Shown: one piece after another, positions 22,977 to 31,377 of the stretch
Layout of the letters: each line of letters opens with the position of its first letter
Numbering within the stretch: the stretch's first letter is position 1
Assembly: GCF_900101755.1 (NCBI RefSeq)
Contig: NZ_FNAE01000011.1
Coordinates: forward strand, 1-64,000
Direction of reading: 5' to 3'
Length of the DNA: 64,000 nt
From: Ectopseudomonas alcaliphila
Lineage (GTDB): Bacteria > Pseudomonadota > Gammaproteobacteria > Pseudomonadales > Pseudomonadaceae
Notes under the pieces: model-generated
Seen by the model: only the letters and a program-made list of their open reading frames with translations
What the model was told of the DNA's origin: nothing
The model's database searches: none
Program-made: the position numbers and the translations under genes

Positions 22977-23159
22977 ATGACCGCGACGCTGAGAAACCTG
23001 GAAGGACAGGACGAAGCCGTGATCCTGCGCGAGATCCAGACCGCCCTGCATGGCCTGAAATTCGGTTCGGTGGAAATCACCGTGCACAACGGCCAGGTGG
23101 TGCAGATCGAGCGCAAGGAAAAGATTCGCCTGCAACAACCGAGCACCAAGAACAGCTGA
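22977..23159 (+). CDS. oscA: OscA/YezD family small protein (DUF2292)
   Basis: This 60-residue protein starts at ATG 22977 after CAAGGAG. 'AVILREIQTALHGLKFGSVEITVHNGQVVQIERKEKIR' is the DUF2292/YezD fold segment. In pseudomonads this gene precedes sbp and is needed for growth on organosulfur compounds; it is also linked to sulfur starvation during chromate stress. Molecular function is unknown. Here it heads the sulfate transport operon, 102 bases before sbp, downstream of two inverted repeats. Confidence 0.9.
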   Translation: MTATLRNLEGQDEAVILREIQTALHGLKFGSVEITVHNGQVVQIERKEKIRLQQPSTKNS

Positions 23160-23261
23160 AACATGATGCGGCCCGACTGGACCACCAGAGGGCTCGAGAA
23201 AGATCGCCCCGCCTGACACCCAATACGCCAACACAAGAATTTCACAGTTAGGAGCTGCACC

Positions 23262-24260
23262 ATGTCCCTTCGTCGTTTTGCCCTGGCCGCGCTGGCCAGT
23301 GCCCTGATCGCCGGCCCGGTGGCCGCTGCACAAACCCTGCTCAACGTGTCCTACGACCCGACCCGCGAGCTCTATACCGAATTCAACGCCGCGTTCAACA
23401 AGCACTGGCAGGCCGAGGGCAACGAAGCGGTGACCATCCAGCAATCCCACGGCGGTTCGGGCAAGCAGGCCCGCGCGGTGATCGACGGGCTGCGCGCCGA
23501 CGTTGTGACCCTGGCCCTGGCCGGCGATATAGACGAGCTGTACAAGCTCGGCAAGCTGATCCCGGAAAACTGGCAGGAGCGTCTGCCGGACGCCAGCACC
23601 CCCTACACCTCGACCATCGTGTTCCTGGTGCGCAAGGGCAACCCGAAAGGCCTGAAGGACTGGGATGACCTGGTCAAGCCGGGCGTGGAAGTGATTACCC
23701 CCAACCCGAAAACCTCCGGTGGCGCGCGCTGGAACTTCCTCGCCGCCTGGGCCTATGCCCAGCAGAAGTACGGCAGCGAAGCCGAGGCCAAGGCCTTCAC
23801 CGAGAAGCTCTACAAGAACGTCCCGGTGCTCGATACCGGCGCCCGCGGCTCGACCATCACCTTCGTCAACAACGGCATCGGTGACGTGCTGCTGGCCTGG
23901 GAGAACGAGGCCTTCCTGGCGCTCAAGGAAGAAGGCGGAGAGAACTTCGAGATCGTCGCGCCTTCGCTGTCGATCCTCGCCGAACCGCCGGTGAGCGTGG
24001 TCGATCAGAACGTCGACAAGAAAGGCACCCGCAAAGTAGCCGAGGCCTACCTCAACTACCTGTACAGCGAGGAAGGCCAGCGTATCGCCGCCAAGCACTT
24101 CTACCGCCCACGCAATCAGGCGGTGGCGGCCGAGTTCGCCCAGCAGTTCCCGCAGCTCAAGCTGGTGACTATCGACGCTGACTTCGACGGCTGGAAGAGC
24201 GCGCAGCCGAAGTTCTTCAACGATGGCGGCATCTTCGACCAGATCTACCAGGCCCATTGA
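23262..24260 (+). CDS. sbp: sulfate ABC transporter substrate-binding protein
   Basis: This 332-residue protein has a Sec signal (LAALASALIAGPVAAAQ) after AGGAGC. The mature start 'TLLNVSYDPTRELYTEFNAAF' and 'VTIQQSHGGSGKQARAVIDGL' are the sulfate/thiosulfate-binding hallmarks, with Ser/Gly backbone contacts to the oxyanion. Similar blocks (VITPNPKTSGGARWNFLAAW, NNGIGDVLLAWENEA) follow. It delivers sulfate to CysTWA. It sits in the conserved order oscA-sbp-cysT-cysW-cysA; a REP-like palindrome follows its stop. Confidence 0.96.
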   Translation: MSLRRFALAALASALIAGPVAAAQTLLNVSYDPTRELYTEFNAAFNKHWQAEGNEAVTIQQSHGGSGKQARAVIDGLRADVVTLALAGDIDELYKLGKLIPENWQERLPDASTPYTSTIVFLVRKGNPKGLKDWDDLVKPGVEVITPNPKTSGGARWNFLAAWAYAQQKYGSEAEAKAFTEKLYKNVPVLDTGARGSTITFVNNGIGDVLLAWENEAFLALKEEGGENFEIVAPSLSILAEPPVSVVDQNVDKKGTRKVAEAYLNYLYSEEGQRIAAKHFYRPRNQAVAAEFAQQFPQLKLVTIDADFDGWKSAQPKFFNDGGIFDQIYQAH

Positions 24261-24262
24261 TC

Positions 24263-24293
24263 CGTAGGGTGGATCACGCTTCACCGATCCACC
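24263..24293. repeat. REP-like palindrome between sbp and cysT
   Basis: CGTAGGGTGGATCACGCTTC and ACCGATCCACC form a hairpin three bases after the sbp stop. It is inside the operon, where such hairpins typically stabilise the upstream message of the abundant binding protein. Confidence 0.7.
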
Positions 24294-24386
24294 ATCGGCC
24301 TCTGCGAGCGCCGCTGGTGGAAGTGAAAAGCGACTTCCACTCTACACACAGCACGTCTTTCTTTCGCCCTACGCCAAGGCCAAATC

Positions 24387-25205
24387 ATGTCTCGTCGTAC
24401 TTCCCCCGTCATACCCGGCTTCGGGCTGACGCTGGGTTACACCCTGGTGTACCTCAGCCTGTTGGTGCTGATTCCCCTGGGTGCCATGTTCGTCCACGCT
24501 GCCCAGCTCACCTGGGATCAGTTCTGGGCAATCATTTCCTCACCGCGCGTGCTGGCCGCGCTGAAGCTGAGCTTCGGCACCGCTTTTCTCGCGGCTGTTA
24601 TCAACGGCGTGATTGGCACCCTGCTGGCCTGGGTGCTGGTGCGCTACACCTTCCCCGGTCGCAAGATCATCGAAGCGATGATCGACCTGCCGTTCGCCCT
24701 GCCCACCGCCGTCGCCGGTATCGCCCTGACCGCGCTCTATGCGCCTAACGGTTTGATCGGCCAGTTCGCCACCGCCCTGGGTTTCAAGATCGCCTACACC
24801 CCGTTGGGCATCACCCTGGCGCTGACCTTCGTCACCCTGCCCTTCGTCGTGCGCACCCTGCAGCCGGTACTGGCCGACATCCCGCGCGAGGTCGAGGAAG
24901 CCGCCGCCTGCCTCGGTGCCAAGCCGCTGCAGGTGGCGCGCCACGTGCTGCTGCCGGCGCTGCTGCCGGCCTGGCTGACCGGCTTCGCCCTGGCCTTCGC
25001 CCGTGGCGTTGGCGAGTACGGATCCGTCATTTTTATAGCCGGCAATATGCCGATGAAGACCGAGATCCTGCCGCTGCTGATCATGGTGCAGCTGGACCAG
25101 TACAACTACGCCGGCGCCACCGCCATTGGCGTGCTGATGCTGGTGGTGTCGTTCATCCTGCTGCTGCTGATCAACCTGCTGCAGCGCCGCATCAGCCGTT
25201 CTTGA
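24387..25205 (+). CDS. cysT: sulfate ABC transporter permease CysT
   Basis: This 272-residue protein with six hydrophobic segments starts MSRRTSPVIPGFGLTLGYTL. The family blocks 'LPFALPTAVAGIALTALYAPNG' and the EAA loop 'VEEAAACLGAKPLQVARHVLLPALLPAW' are present. It forms the sulfate/thiosulfate channel with CysW. It lies 126 bases after sbp and 10 bases before cysW. Confidence 0.96.
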   Translation: MSRRTSPVIPGFGLTLGYTLVYLSLLVLIPLGAMFVHAAQLTWDQFWAIISSPRVLAALKLSFGTAFLAAVINGVIGTLLAWVLVRYTFPGRKIIEAMIDLPFALPTAVAGIALTALYAPNGLIGQFATALGFKIAYTPLGITLALTFVTLPFVVRTLQPVLADIPREVEEAAACLGAKPLQVARHVLLPALLPAWLTGFALAFARGVGEYGSVIFIAGNMPMKTEILPLLIMVQLDQYNYAGATAIGVLMLVVSFILLLLINLLQRRISRS

Positions 25206-25215
25206 GGAGCCAGGC

Positions 25216-26088
25216 ATGTCATCTGCAACCCTGACGGCCAGCGCCGCCAACAACGCCGCGCGTCGCGGCAACGCCCTGGGCCGCCGCCTGCTGATCATTT
25301 CGGCCTGGCTGGTGTTCGCCTTCTTCCTGCTGCTGCCCTTGTTCGTGGTGGCGACCGAGGCGCTCAAACAGGGCGTCGGCGTGTTCGTCGCTTCGATCCT
25401 CGAACCCGACGCCATCAGCGCGCTGAAACTGACCCTGCTCGCCGTGGGCATCGCCGTGCCGCTCAACCTGGTGTTCGGCGTGGCCGCCGCCTGGTGCGTG
25501 AGCAAGTACGAGTTTCGCGGCAAGAGCATTCTGGTGACCCTGATCGACCTGCCGTTCTCGGTGTCGCCGGTAATCGCCGGCCTGATCTACGTGCTACTGT
25601 TCGGCGCCCAGGGCTTCTTCGGCCCCTGGCTGCGCGAGCACGACATCCAGATCATCTTCGCCCTGCCCGGCATCGTCCTCGCCACCGTGTTCGTCACCGT
25701 ACCCTTCGTCGCCCGCGAGCTGATCCCACTGATGCAGGAACAGGGCACGCAGGAGGAAGAGGCGGCGCGCCTGCTCGGTGCCAATGGCTGGCAGATGTTC
25801 TGGCACGTCACCCTGCCCAACATCAAATGGGGCCTGGTCTACGGCGTGGTGCTGTGTACCGCGCGGGCGATGGGCGAGTTCGGCGCGGTATCGGTGGTGT
25901 CCGGGCACATCCGCGGCTACACCAACACCCTGCCGCTGCATGTCGAGATTCTCTATAACGAATACAATCACGTCGCCGCCTTCAGCGTTGCCAGCCTGCT
26001 GCTGCTTCTGGCGCTGTTCATCCTGCTGCTCAAGCAGTGGAGCGAGTCCCGTATCAACCGCCGTAAAGCCAGTGCTGGCGAGGAATAA
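25216..26088 (+). CDS. cysW: sulfate ABC transporter permease CysW
   Basis: The 290-residue membrane protein starts at ATG 25216 after GAGGAGCC. The conserved blocks are 'IDLPFSVSPVIAGLIYVLLFG' and the EAA loop 'QEEEAARLLGANGWQMFWHVTLPNIKWG'. 'HIRGYTNTLPLHVEILYNEYN' near the end is typical of CysW. It pairs with CysT to carry sulfate. The gene ends three bases before the cysA start, so the two are tightly coupled. Confidence 0.96.
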   Translation: MSSATLTASAANNAARRGNALGRRLLIISAWLVFAFFLLLPLFVVATEALKQGVGVFVASILEPDAISALKLTLLAVGIAVPLNLVFGVAAAWCVSKYEFRGKSILVTLIDLPFSVSPVIAGLIYVLLFGAQGFFGPWLREHDIQIIFALPGIVLATVFVTVPFVARELIPLMQEQGTQEEEAARLLGANGWQMFWHVTLPNIKWGLVYGVVLCTARAMGEFGAVSVVSGHIRGYTNTLPLHVEILYNEYNHVAAFSVASLLLLLALFILLLKQWSESRINRRKASAGEE

Positions 26089-26091
26089 ACC

Positions 26092-27084
26092 ATGAGTATC
26101 GAAATCCGCAACGTCAGCAAGAACTTCAATGCGTTCAAGGCGTTGAACGAGATCAACCTGAACATCCAGAGTGGCGAGCTGGTCGCCCTGCTCGGCCCGT
26201 CCGGCTGCGGCAAGACCACCCTGCTGCGCATCATCGCCGGCCTGGAAACCCCGGACAGCGGCACCATCGAGTTCCACGGCGAGGACGTTTCCAACCACGA
26301 CGTGCGCGATCGCAACGTCGGCTTCGTGTTCCAGCACTACGCGCTGTTCCGCCACATGACGGTGTTCGACAACGTCGCCTTTGGCCTGCGCATGAAGCCC
26401 AAGCGCGGGCGCCCGAGCGAAGACGTGATCCAGCAGAAGGTGCACGAACTGCTCAATCTGGTGCAGCTCGACTGGCTGGGCGACCGCTACCCGGAACAGC
26501 TCTCCGGCGGTCAGCGCCAGCGCATCGCCCTGGCCCGCGCCCTGGCGGTGGAACCCAAGGTACTGCTGCTCGACGAACCCTTCGGCGCGCTCGACGCCAA
26601 GGTGCGCAAGGAGCTGCGTCGCTGGCTAGCGCGCCTGCACGAGGACGTGCACCTGACGTCTGTATTCGTCACCCACGATCAGGAAGAAGCCATGGAAGTG
26701 GCCGACCGCATCGTGGTGATGAACAAGGGCGTGATCGAGCAGATCGGCACGCCGGCCGAGGTCTACGAGTACCCGGCCAGCGACTTCGTCTATCACTTCC
26801 TGGGGGACGCCAACCGCCTCTACGTCGGCAACGACCACCACGTGCTGTTCCGCCCGCATGAGGTCGACCTGTCCAGCGAACCGAGCCCGGAACACAAGGC
26901 CGGCGAGGTGCGCGACATCCGCCTGCTCGGCGCGATCACCCGCATCACCCTCAAGGTCGAAGGCCAGGACGAGCTGATCGAGGCCGAGGTGGCCAAGGAT
27001 CACATCAGCCTGGACAACCTCGCCCGCGGCACCACCCTGTACTTCAAGCCCAAGGGCGGCAAGCCGGTCAGCGCCCAAGCCTGA
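26092..27084 (+). CDS. cysA: sulfate ABC transporter ATP-binding protein
   Basis: This protein of 330 residues starts MSIEIRNVSKNFNAFKALNEI. Walker A is GPSGCGKTT, the signature is LSGGQRQR, Walker B is LLLDEPFGALD, and the H-loop is FVTHDQEEAMEV. The C-terminal TOBE-like segment (about 245-325) contains 'VLFRPHEVDLSS', typical of CysA. It energises the CysTW channel. It is the last gene of the operon; paired REP-like palindromes follow at 27115-27184. Confidence 0.96.
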   Translation: MSIEIRNVSKNFNAFKALNEINLNIQSGELVALLGPSGCGKTTLLRIIAGLETPDSGTIEFHGEDVSNHDVRDRNVGFVFQHYALFRHMTVFDNVAFGLRMKPKRGRPSEDVIQQKVHELLNLVQLDWLGDRYPEQLSGGQRQRIALARALAVEPKVLLLDEPFGALDAKVRKELRRWLARLHEDVHLTSVFVTHDQEEAMEVADRIVVMNKGVIEQIGTPAEVYEYPASDFVYHFLGDANRLYVGNDHHVLFRPHEVDLSSEPSPEHKAGEVRDIRLLGAITRITLKVEGQDELIEAEVAKDHISLDNLARGTTLYFKPKGGKPVSAQA

Positions 27085-27114
27085 ATGAAGCCTCACCTGT
27101 AGTACGTAGGGTGG

Positions 27115-27184
27115 GCGTAGGGTGGGCTTCAGCCCACAGAAACAGAGCTCAGCCTTTATTTGGTGGGCTAAAGCCCACCCTACG
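27115..27184. repeat. paired REP-like palindrome after cysA
   Basis: CGTAGGGTGGGCTTCAGCCC and GGGCTAAAGCCCACCCTACG face each other across about 30 bases, with extra half-units on each side. It separates the convergent cysA and ArsR-type genes. Confidence 0.75.
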
Positions 27185-27230
27185 AATCTAAAGCGGATCG
27201 TCGCCCGGCCCACCCTACGGAGCTACGAAG

Positions 27231-27923
27231 CTACGGAGCCGCGATCGCCATGATCGCCCTACGCCCCTGCGGTGAAACCTGCAGCGCACGCGAACCCGTG
27301 CTGCGCCGCAGCCAGCCCTCGCCTTCGCACAGACTCAGCAACGCCGCGCCCAGCGCACCACCGAGATGCGGTTTGCGCTCGCTCCAGTCCGGGCAGGCAC
27401 AGAGTCGCTGGCGGCGCTGACGGTTGACCTGATGCAGATCGATCCCCAACGCCTGCAGCCCCTGCTCGCCGCTTGCCGTCAGCTTCAGCGCACCGCCCTC
27501 CTCGCTCAGCCAGTCAGCCGCGCGCATGCGCGCGAACACGCCTACCGCCAGTTCGCCGGCCAGATGGTCATAGCAGGTACGTGCCTCACGCATGGCCTGC
27601 GGCGTACCGCGTGAGGCCGGCACCGCGCGGGGTTGCCGTGGCTGCGCGGCGAGCGCGGCACTGGCCAGGGCTTCGACAAGTTGCCCGACTTCCGGCCCGG
27701 CCAGGCGGTAATAGCGATTGCGCCCATGGCGCTGCTGCACCAGCAGGCCGCCTTCCACCAGTTTGGCCAGGTGCGCGCTGGTCGATGACGGCGACAATCC
27801 CGCGAGCAAGGCCAACTCACCGGCCGGTCGCGCACTGCCGTCCATCAGTGCCCAGACCATGCTGGCGCGCCCGGCATCGGCGAGCAGGGCGGCAATCGAA
27901 CTGAATCCCGGCGCGTATTCCAT
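27231..27923 (-). CDS. ArsR-type winged-helix transcriptional regulator
   Basis: This 230-residue protein starts MEYAPGFSSIAALLADAGRAS. The N-terminal winged helix is ArsR-like (about 8-85: ELALLAGLSPSSTSAHLAKLVEGGLLVQQRHGRNRYYRL). A longer C-terminal region contains Cys/His residues (CYDHLAGELAVGVF, LCACPDWSERKPH), including the C-x-C-x(6)-K-P-H pattern seen in this subfamily. It is divergent from the ABM-TSUP pair (28005) and is its likely repressor. A regulator in this place next to cysA is also seen in other pseudomonads. Confidence 0.87.
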   Translation of the reverse strand: MEYAPGFSSIAALLADAGRASMVWALMDGSARPAGELALLAGLSPSSTSAHLAKLVEGGLLVQQRHGRNRYYRLAGPEVGQLVEALASAALAAQPRQPRAVPASRGTPQAMREARTCYDHLAGELAVGVFARMRAADWLSEEGGALKLTASGEQGLQALGIDLHQVNRQRRQRLCACPDWSERKPHLGGALGAALLSLCEGEGWLRRSTGSRALQVSPQGRRAIMAIAAP

Positions 27924-28004
27924 AATTCACCTCATGACGAAACATGGCGTGCAGTAAGTATGGATACTGGCAGGCAACGTCAACCAGAGCCAGGGAGAAA
28001 CTCG

Positions 28005-28364
28005 ATGCTCGCCGTGATCTTCGAAGTTCAGGCCAAGCCGGGCCAGCAGCAGGACTATCTCGACCTTGCCGGTGAGTTGCGCCCGCTGCTCGCCGAGCAG
28101 CCCGGCTTCATCTCCATCGAGCGCTTCCAGAGCCTCACCCAGCCGGGGAAGCTCCTGTCGCTGTCGTTCTGGCAGGACGAAGCCTCGATCCAGGCCTGGC
28201 GCCAGCGCGAGGAACACCGGCGCGCACAGACGGCAGGACGCGAGGAGGTCTTCAGTCACTATCGGTTGCGCGTGGCCCAGGTACTGCGCGACTACGGCAT
28301 GCACGAGCGCGAACAAGCGCCGGCCGACAGCCGCGCGGCTCTCGAACAGAAGGCAGCTCGATGA
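28005..28364 (+). CDS. antibiotic biosynthesis monooxygenase (ABM) domain protein
   Basis: The protein has 119 residues from ATG 28005 (MLAVIFEVQAKPGQQQDYLDLA). It is a ferredoxin-like ABM dimer fold: 'LRPLLAEQPGFISIERFQSL', 'LLSLSFWQDEASIQAWRQREEHRRAQ', 'FSHYRLRVAQVLRDYGM'. ABM proteins act as cofactor-free oxygenases, haem-degrading enzymes or simple ligand binders. It overlaps the TSUP gene by four bases (ATGA), so the two are made together, under the divergent ArsR-type regulator. Confidence 0.87.
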   Translation: MLAVIFEVQAKPGQQQDYLDLAGELRPLLAEQPGFISIERFQSLTQPGKLLSLSFWQDEASIQAWRQREEHRRAQTAGREEVFSHYRLRVAQVLRDYGMHEREQAPADSRAALEQKAAR

Positions 28365-29098
28365 CCGAGCACCTGCCCCTGATCCTCGCCACCTTCCTGC
28401 TCGCCGGCATGGTCAAGGGCGTGGTCGGCCTCGGCCTGCCAACCATCGCCGTCGGTCTGCTCGGCCTGGTGATGGCGCCATTGCAGGCCGCCGCGCTGCT
28501 GATCATCCCGTCGATGGTGACCAACATCTGGCAGCTGTGCGACGGTCGCAGCCCACAGCCGATGCTGCGCCGGCTGTGGCCGATGCTGCTGGGAATCCTG
28601 TTCGGCACGCTGCTGGTCGCCGCTGTACTGCAGAGTCTCGACCTGCCCGGCGCCACCCGCTGGCTGGGCGTTGCACTGGTAGTCTATGCACTGCTTGGCC
28701 TGGCCAAGGTGCACTTTCGTGTGGAGCGGGCCAAGGAAGGCTGGCTGGGTCCGGTGATCGGTGCGATCACCGGTGCAATCACCGCGGTCACCGGCGTGTT
28801 CGTGATTCCCGCCGTGCCCTATCTGCAGGCCATCGGCCTGGAGAAGGACGATCTGGTCCAGGCCCTTGGGCTGTCCTTCAGCGTCTCCACCCTGGCCCTG
28901 GCGGCAGCGCTCGGTCACAGCGGTGAACTGCTGCAACCGGCGGTGCTGGGCCTGTCGTCGCTTGCTCTGCTGCCCGCACTGCTGGGCATGGCCGCCGGCC
29001 AGTGGCTGCGCAAGCGCATCAGCGCGGAGCGCTTCAAGCGCTGGTTCTTCATCGGCCTGTTGCTGCTTGGGGCCGAACTGGCACTGCGCGGTCTCTGA
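28361..29098 (+). CDS. TauE/SafE (TSUP) family membrane exporter
   Basis: This 245-residue protein has about seven to eight hydrophobic segments. The signature 'ATFLLAGMVKGVVGLGLPTIAVGLL' and its repeat 'IGAITGAITAVTGVFVIPAVPYLQ' define the TSUP family. It is a predicted exporter of sulfite or a small anion. It starts inside the ABM gene (ATGA at 28361-28364). Adjacent to the sulfate import operon, it may balance sulfur oxyanion levels. It is the second TSUP gene in the window and not closely similar to that at 5161. Confidence 0.88.
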   Translation: MTEHLPLILATFLLAGMVKGVVGLGLPTIAVGLLGLVMAPLQAAALLIIPSMVTNIWQLCDGRSPQPMLRRLWPMLLGILFGTLLVAAVLQSLDLPGATRWLGVALVVYALLGLAKVHFRVERAKEGWLGPVIGAITGAITAVTGVFVIPAVPYLQAIGLEKDDLVQALGLSFSVSTLALAAALGHSGELLQPAVLGLSSLALLPALLGMAAGQWLRKRISAERFKRWFFIGLLLLGAELALRGL

Positions 29099-29107
29099 GC
29101 CTGGCCA

Positions 29108-29509
29108 TCAAACGGCGGCAGCCTGCGACTGCTTGAGGCCGAACCATTGCAGCTCGGCCAGCAGCGCCACCGCCAGCGCCTGGCCGATGATGAAGGCGTA
29201 ACCAAACAGATTCGGCGACACCCAGCCGATCACCAGAACCAGCAGACTGTCGATCACCCACAGCGCGTTGATCGCAATCACCGCCCAGATGGCCTGACGG
29301 CTGATTTCGGCGCGGTTGGACAACCACACCAGCAGCGCGGCGAAGGGCAGCAGGGCGCTACCGGCGACCAGCAACAGCAGGCGCGGCAATTCGAGAAAGG
29401 CGCCCAGCCAGCCGGCCGCCAGGACCAGCAGCAGGCCAGTGACGCCGCTGAGCAGGCCGTCGAGCAGAAGAGCATTGCGCAGCATCGGGTTGGGTTGCAG
29501 TGCGTTCAT
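29108..29509 (-). CDS. small four-helix membrane protein
   Basis: This 133-residue protein starts after GAGGA. Four hydrophobic segments are evident (GLLSGVTGLLLVLAAGWLGAF, LLLLVAGSALLPFAALLVWL, AIWAVIAINALWVIDSLLVLVIGW, FGYAFIIGQALAVALLAEL). I recognise no named family; similar four-helix proteins are widespread. It is divergent from the XRE regulator at 29632, with a perfect palindrome between them, so it is the likely target of that regulator. Confidence 0.75.
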   Translation of the reverse strand: MNALQPNPMLRNALLLDGLLSGVTGLLLVLAAGWLGAFLELPRLLLLVAGSALLPFAALLVWLSNRAEISRQAIWAVIAINALWVIDSLLVLVIGWVSPNLFGYAFIIGQALAVALLAELQWFGLKQSQAAAV

Positions 29510-29580
29510 GACGAATCCTCCATAAGGGCACCGGAGTGATGCCTGGCCTACAGATTTCGCCGAAACGCACGGGTCGTCGA

Positions 29581-29595
29581 TTACCTGTCAGGTAA
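29581..29595. promoter_or_regulatory. perfect palindrome, candidate XRE operator
   Basis: TTACCTG-T-CAGGTAA has seven-base perfect arms. It lies in the 122-base divergent region, 37 bases before the regulator start and 72 bases before the membrane-protein start. A second symmetric element, TGCAC-TATC-GTGCA, lies at 29614-29627 just before the regulator start. Confidence 0.65.
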
Positions 29596-29631
29596 TGGCC
29601 GACATGACCTGACTGCACTATCGTGCAGGCC

Positions 29632-30426
29632 ATGAATACCAACTCCCAGACCGCCGGCGCCCTGTTGCGCCAATGGCGCCAGCGGCGCCGCCTGAGCCAG
29701 CTCGACCTCGCCTGTGAGGCACAGATATCCACCCGCCACCTGAGCTTCGTCGAGACCGGACGCGCGCAACCCAGTCGCGAGATGCTGCTGCACCTGGCCG
29801 AGCAGCTGGAGATTCCCCTGCGCGAGCGCAATCGCCTGCTCAGCGCCGCCGGTTTCGCCCCGCTGTACAGCCAGCACGAGCTGAGCGACCCGGCGCTGGC
29901 GCCCGCGCGTCAGGCCATCGAACAACTGCTCAAGGCCCACGAGCCCTATCCGGCGCTGGCCATCGACCGGCAATGGAACCTGCTGGCGGCCAACGCTGCG
30001 CTCGGCCCCTTTCTCGCCGGCATGCCGGACTTTCTCCTCGGCCCGCCGCTCAATGTGATGCGCCTGTCGCTGCACCCCGAAGGCCTGGCACCGCGCATCG
30101 CCAACCTGGCGCTGTGGCGCGCGCACCTGCTGATGCGCCTGCAGCGCGACGCCGAGATCAGCGGCGACGAAGCCCTGTTCGACCTGCTCGACGAGCTGCG
30201 CGGCTATCCGGAGCCGGCGGAAGTCGCTGCGCCACCGAGCGACGCCGTGCTGGTGCCGCTGCAACTGCACAGCGAGCAAGGCGTGCTCAGCCTGATCAGC
30301 ACCATCACGGTGTTCGGCACGCCGAATGACGTGACCCTCGCCGAACTGGCGCTGGAAACCTTCTTCCCCGCCGACGCGTTCACCGCCGAGTACCTGCGTA
30401 ATCTGATGAAAGCCCCTGAACGGTAG
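29632..30426 (+). CDS. XRE-family regulator with MmyB-like ligand-binding domain
   Basis: The protein has 264 residues from ATG 29632 (MNTNSQTAGALLRQWRQRRR); GTG at 29623 is possible. The N-terminal XRE helix-turn-helix is 'LSQLDLACEAQISTRHLSFVETGRAQPSREMLLHLAEQL'. The C-terminal two-thirds match the MmyB-type PAS-like domain (PALAIDRQWNLLAANAAL, then LYSTITVFGTP-like 'SLISTITVFGTPNDVTLAELALETFFP'), which binds fatty-acid-like ligands in some members. No clear ribosome binding site precedes the start, so the message may be leaderless. It is divergent from the four-helix membrane protein. Confidence 0.88.
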   Translation: MNTNSQTAGALLRQWRQRRRLSQLDLACEAQISTRHLSFVETGRAQPSREMLLHLAEQLEIPLRERNRLLSAAGFAPLYSQHELSDPALAPARQAIEQLLKAHEPYPALAIDRQWNLLAANAALGPFLAGMPDFLLGPPLNVMRLSLHPEGLAPRIANLALWRAHLLMRLQRDAEISGDEALFDLLDELRGYPEPAEVAAPPSDAVLVPLQLHSEQGVLSLISTITVFGTPNDVTLAELALETFFPADAFTAEYLRNLMKAPER

Positions 30427-30526
30427 CGATTTCCGACGAAATCACTCTTTCGGGTCATGCTCCGCTGCGCTTGGCGCAGTAGTCTTGATGCTGCGTCGTT
30501 GACGCCGCCAATGCATACCTGCTCAA

Positions 30527-30534
30527 AACAATAA
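30527..30534 (+). promoter_or_regulatory. candidate Crc/Hfq (CA) motif overlapping the leader
   Basis: AACAATAA fits AANAANAA, and the ribosome binding site AAGGAG begins two bases later. It precedes the gene at 30550. It suggests catabolite repression, but is not proof. Confidence 0.35.
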
Positions 30535-30549
30535 CAAGGAGCACCCCGG

Positions 30550-31296
30550 ATGCGCTGTAAAGCACTGTTGCGTCATGCTTTTTTCTGGTCGCTCGGACTC
30601 TTCGTCGGGCTCTCGCCCATAGCCTTCGCCGAGGCCGTCAGCCCGCAGGAACAGATTCAGATATACGCCAGCCGCGCCACCAGCAGCCTGATGCTGTTAC
30701 GTGGCGAAGGTTTCCAGAAGACGCATCAGCAGCGTCTGGAGGCCGACCTGGCCGCTCTGGCCGGCGCCATGCAGAGCCTTCCGCAGGCCAGCGCCGAACT
30801 CACCAGCGCCCATCAGGCCCTCGTTACCCAGTTACGCAACGGTGTTTCCTATGGCCCCGGTGACGAGAACGTGCCCTGGCGCTTCCCCGAAGACCTCAGC
30901 CGGGCCCTGCGCGATTTTCTCAGCGCGGCCCGCGCATTACCCGGTGCTGAGGGCCAAAGCGAGCTGGCGGCCAAGATCGAGTACCTCAGCGTGCAGTACC
31001 TCAGTCGCTCCTATCTGGGCACCTTCGAGATTGCCCGTGAACAACCCGATACCTATCTCGGCCAGGACGAACGCCTGCTACTGCCGGCCATCGACAGCGA
31101 ACTGCAGGCAATCGAGGACCCCTCCGACCCACAGATAACCAAGCTGCAGACCCGCTGGAGCTACCTGCGTGCGGCACTGGCCGACATGAACAGCCAGAGC
31201 AACACCCTGCAGAGCGTCTCCGGCCGCCCCTTCGCCCCCATCACCGTGGATCGCCACGCGCGTTCGATGACGGCGCAGTGGATGGCGATGTTCTAG
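30550..31296 (+). CDS. exported hypothetical protein
   Basis: The 248-residue protein starts at ATG 30550 after AAGGAG and has a Sec signal (FFWSLGLFVGLSPIAFAEA). The mature part is almost all alpha-helical: 'ASRATSSLMLLRGEGFQKTHQQRLEADLAALAGAMQSL', '...QYLSRSYLGTFEIAREQP', 'LQTRWSYLRAALADMNSQSN'. The pattern recalls periplasmic helical-bundle sensor regions such as PilJ-type N-terminal domains, but the protein has no membrane helix or signalling module of its own. No function is recognised. A CA motif lies in its leader. Confidence 0.75.
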   Translation: MRCKALLRHAFFWSLGLFVGLSPIAFAEAVSPQEQIQIYASRATSSLMLLRGEGFQKTHQQRLEADLAALAGAMQSLPQASAELTSAHQALVTQLRNGVSYGPGDENVPWRFPEDLSRALRDFLSAARALPGAEGQSELAAKIEYLSVQYLSRSYLGTFEIAREQPDTYLGQDERLLLPAIDSELQAIEDPSDPQITKLQTRWSYLRAALADMNSQSNTLQSVSGRPFAPITVDRHARSMTAQWMAMF

Positions 31297-31302
31297 AAAG
31301 GC

Positions 31303-31360
31303 TCGCGGCTGAAGCCCCTCCCACAAAACCGAGTGACCGTGGGAGGGGCTTCAGCCGCGA
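31303..31360. repeat. REP-like inverted pair (GCGGCTGAAGCCCCTCCCAC family)
   Basis: TCGCGGCTGAAGCCCCTCCC and GGGAGGGGCTTCAGCCGCGA face each other across about 18 bases in the gap between the convergent genes ending at 31296 and 31378. The same family occurs at 36861-36931. Confidence 0.8.
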
Positions 31361-31377
31361 CGAACAGCAGCACGTGC

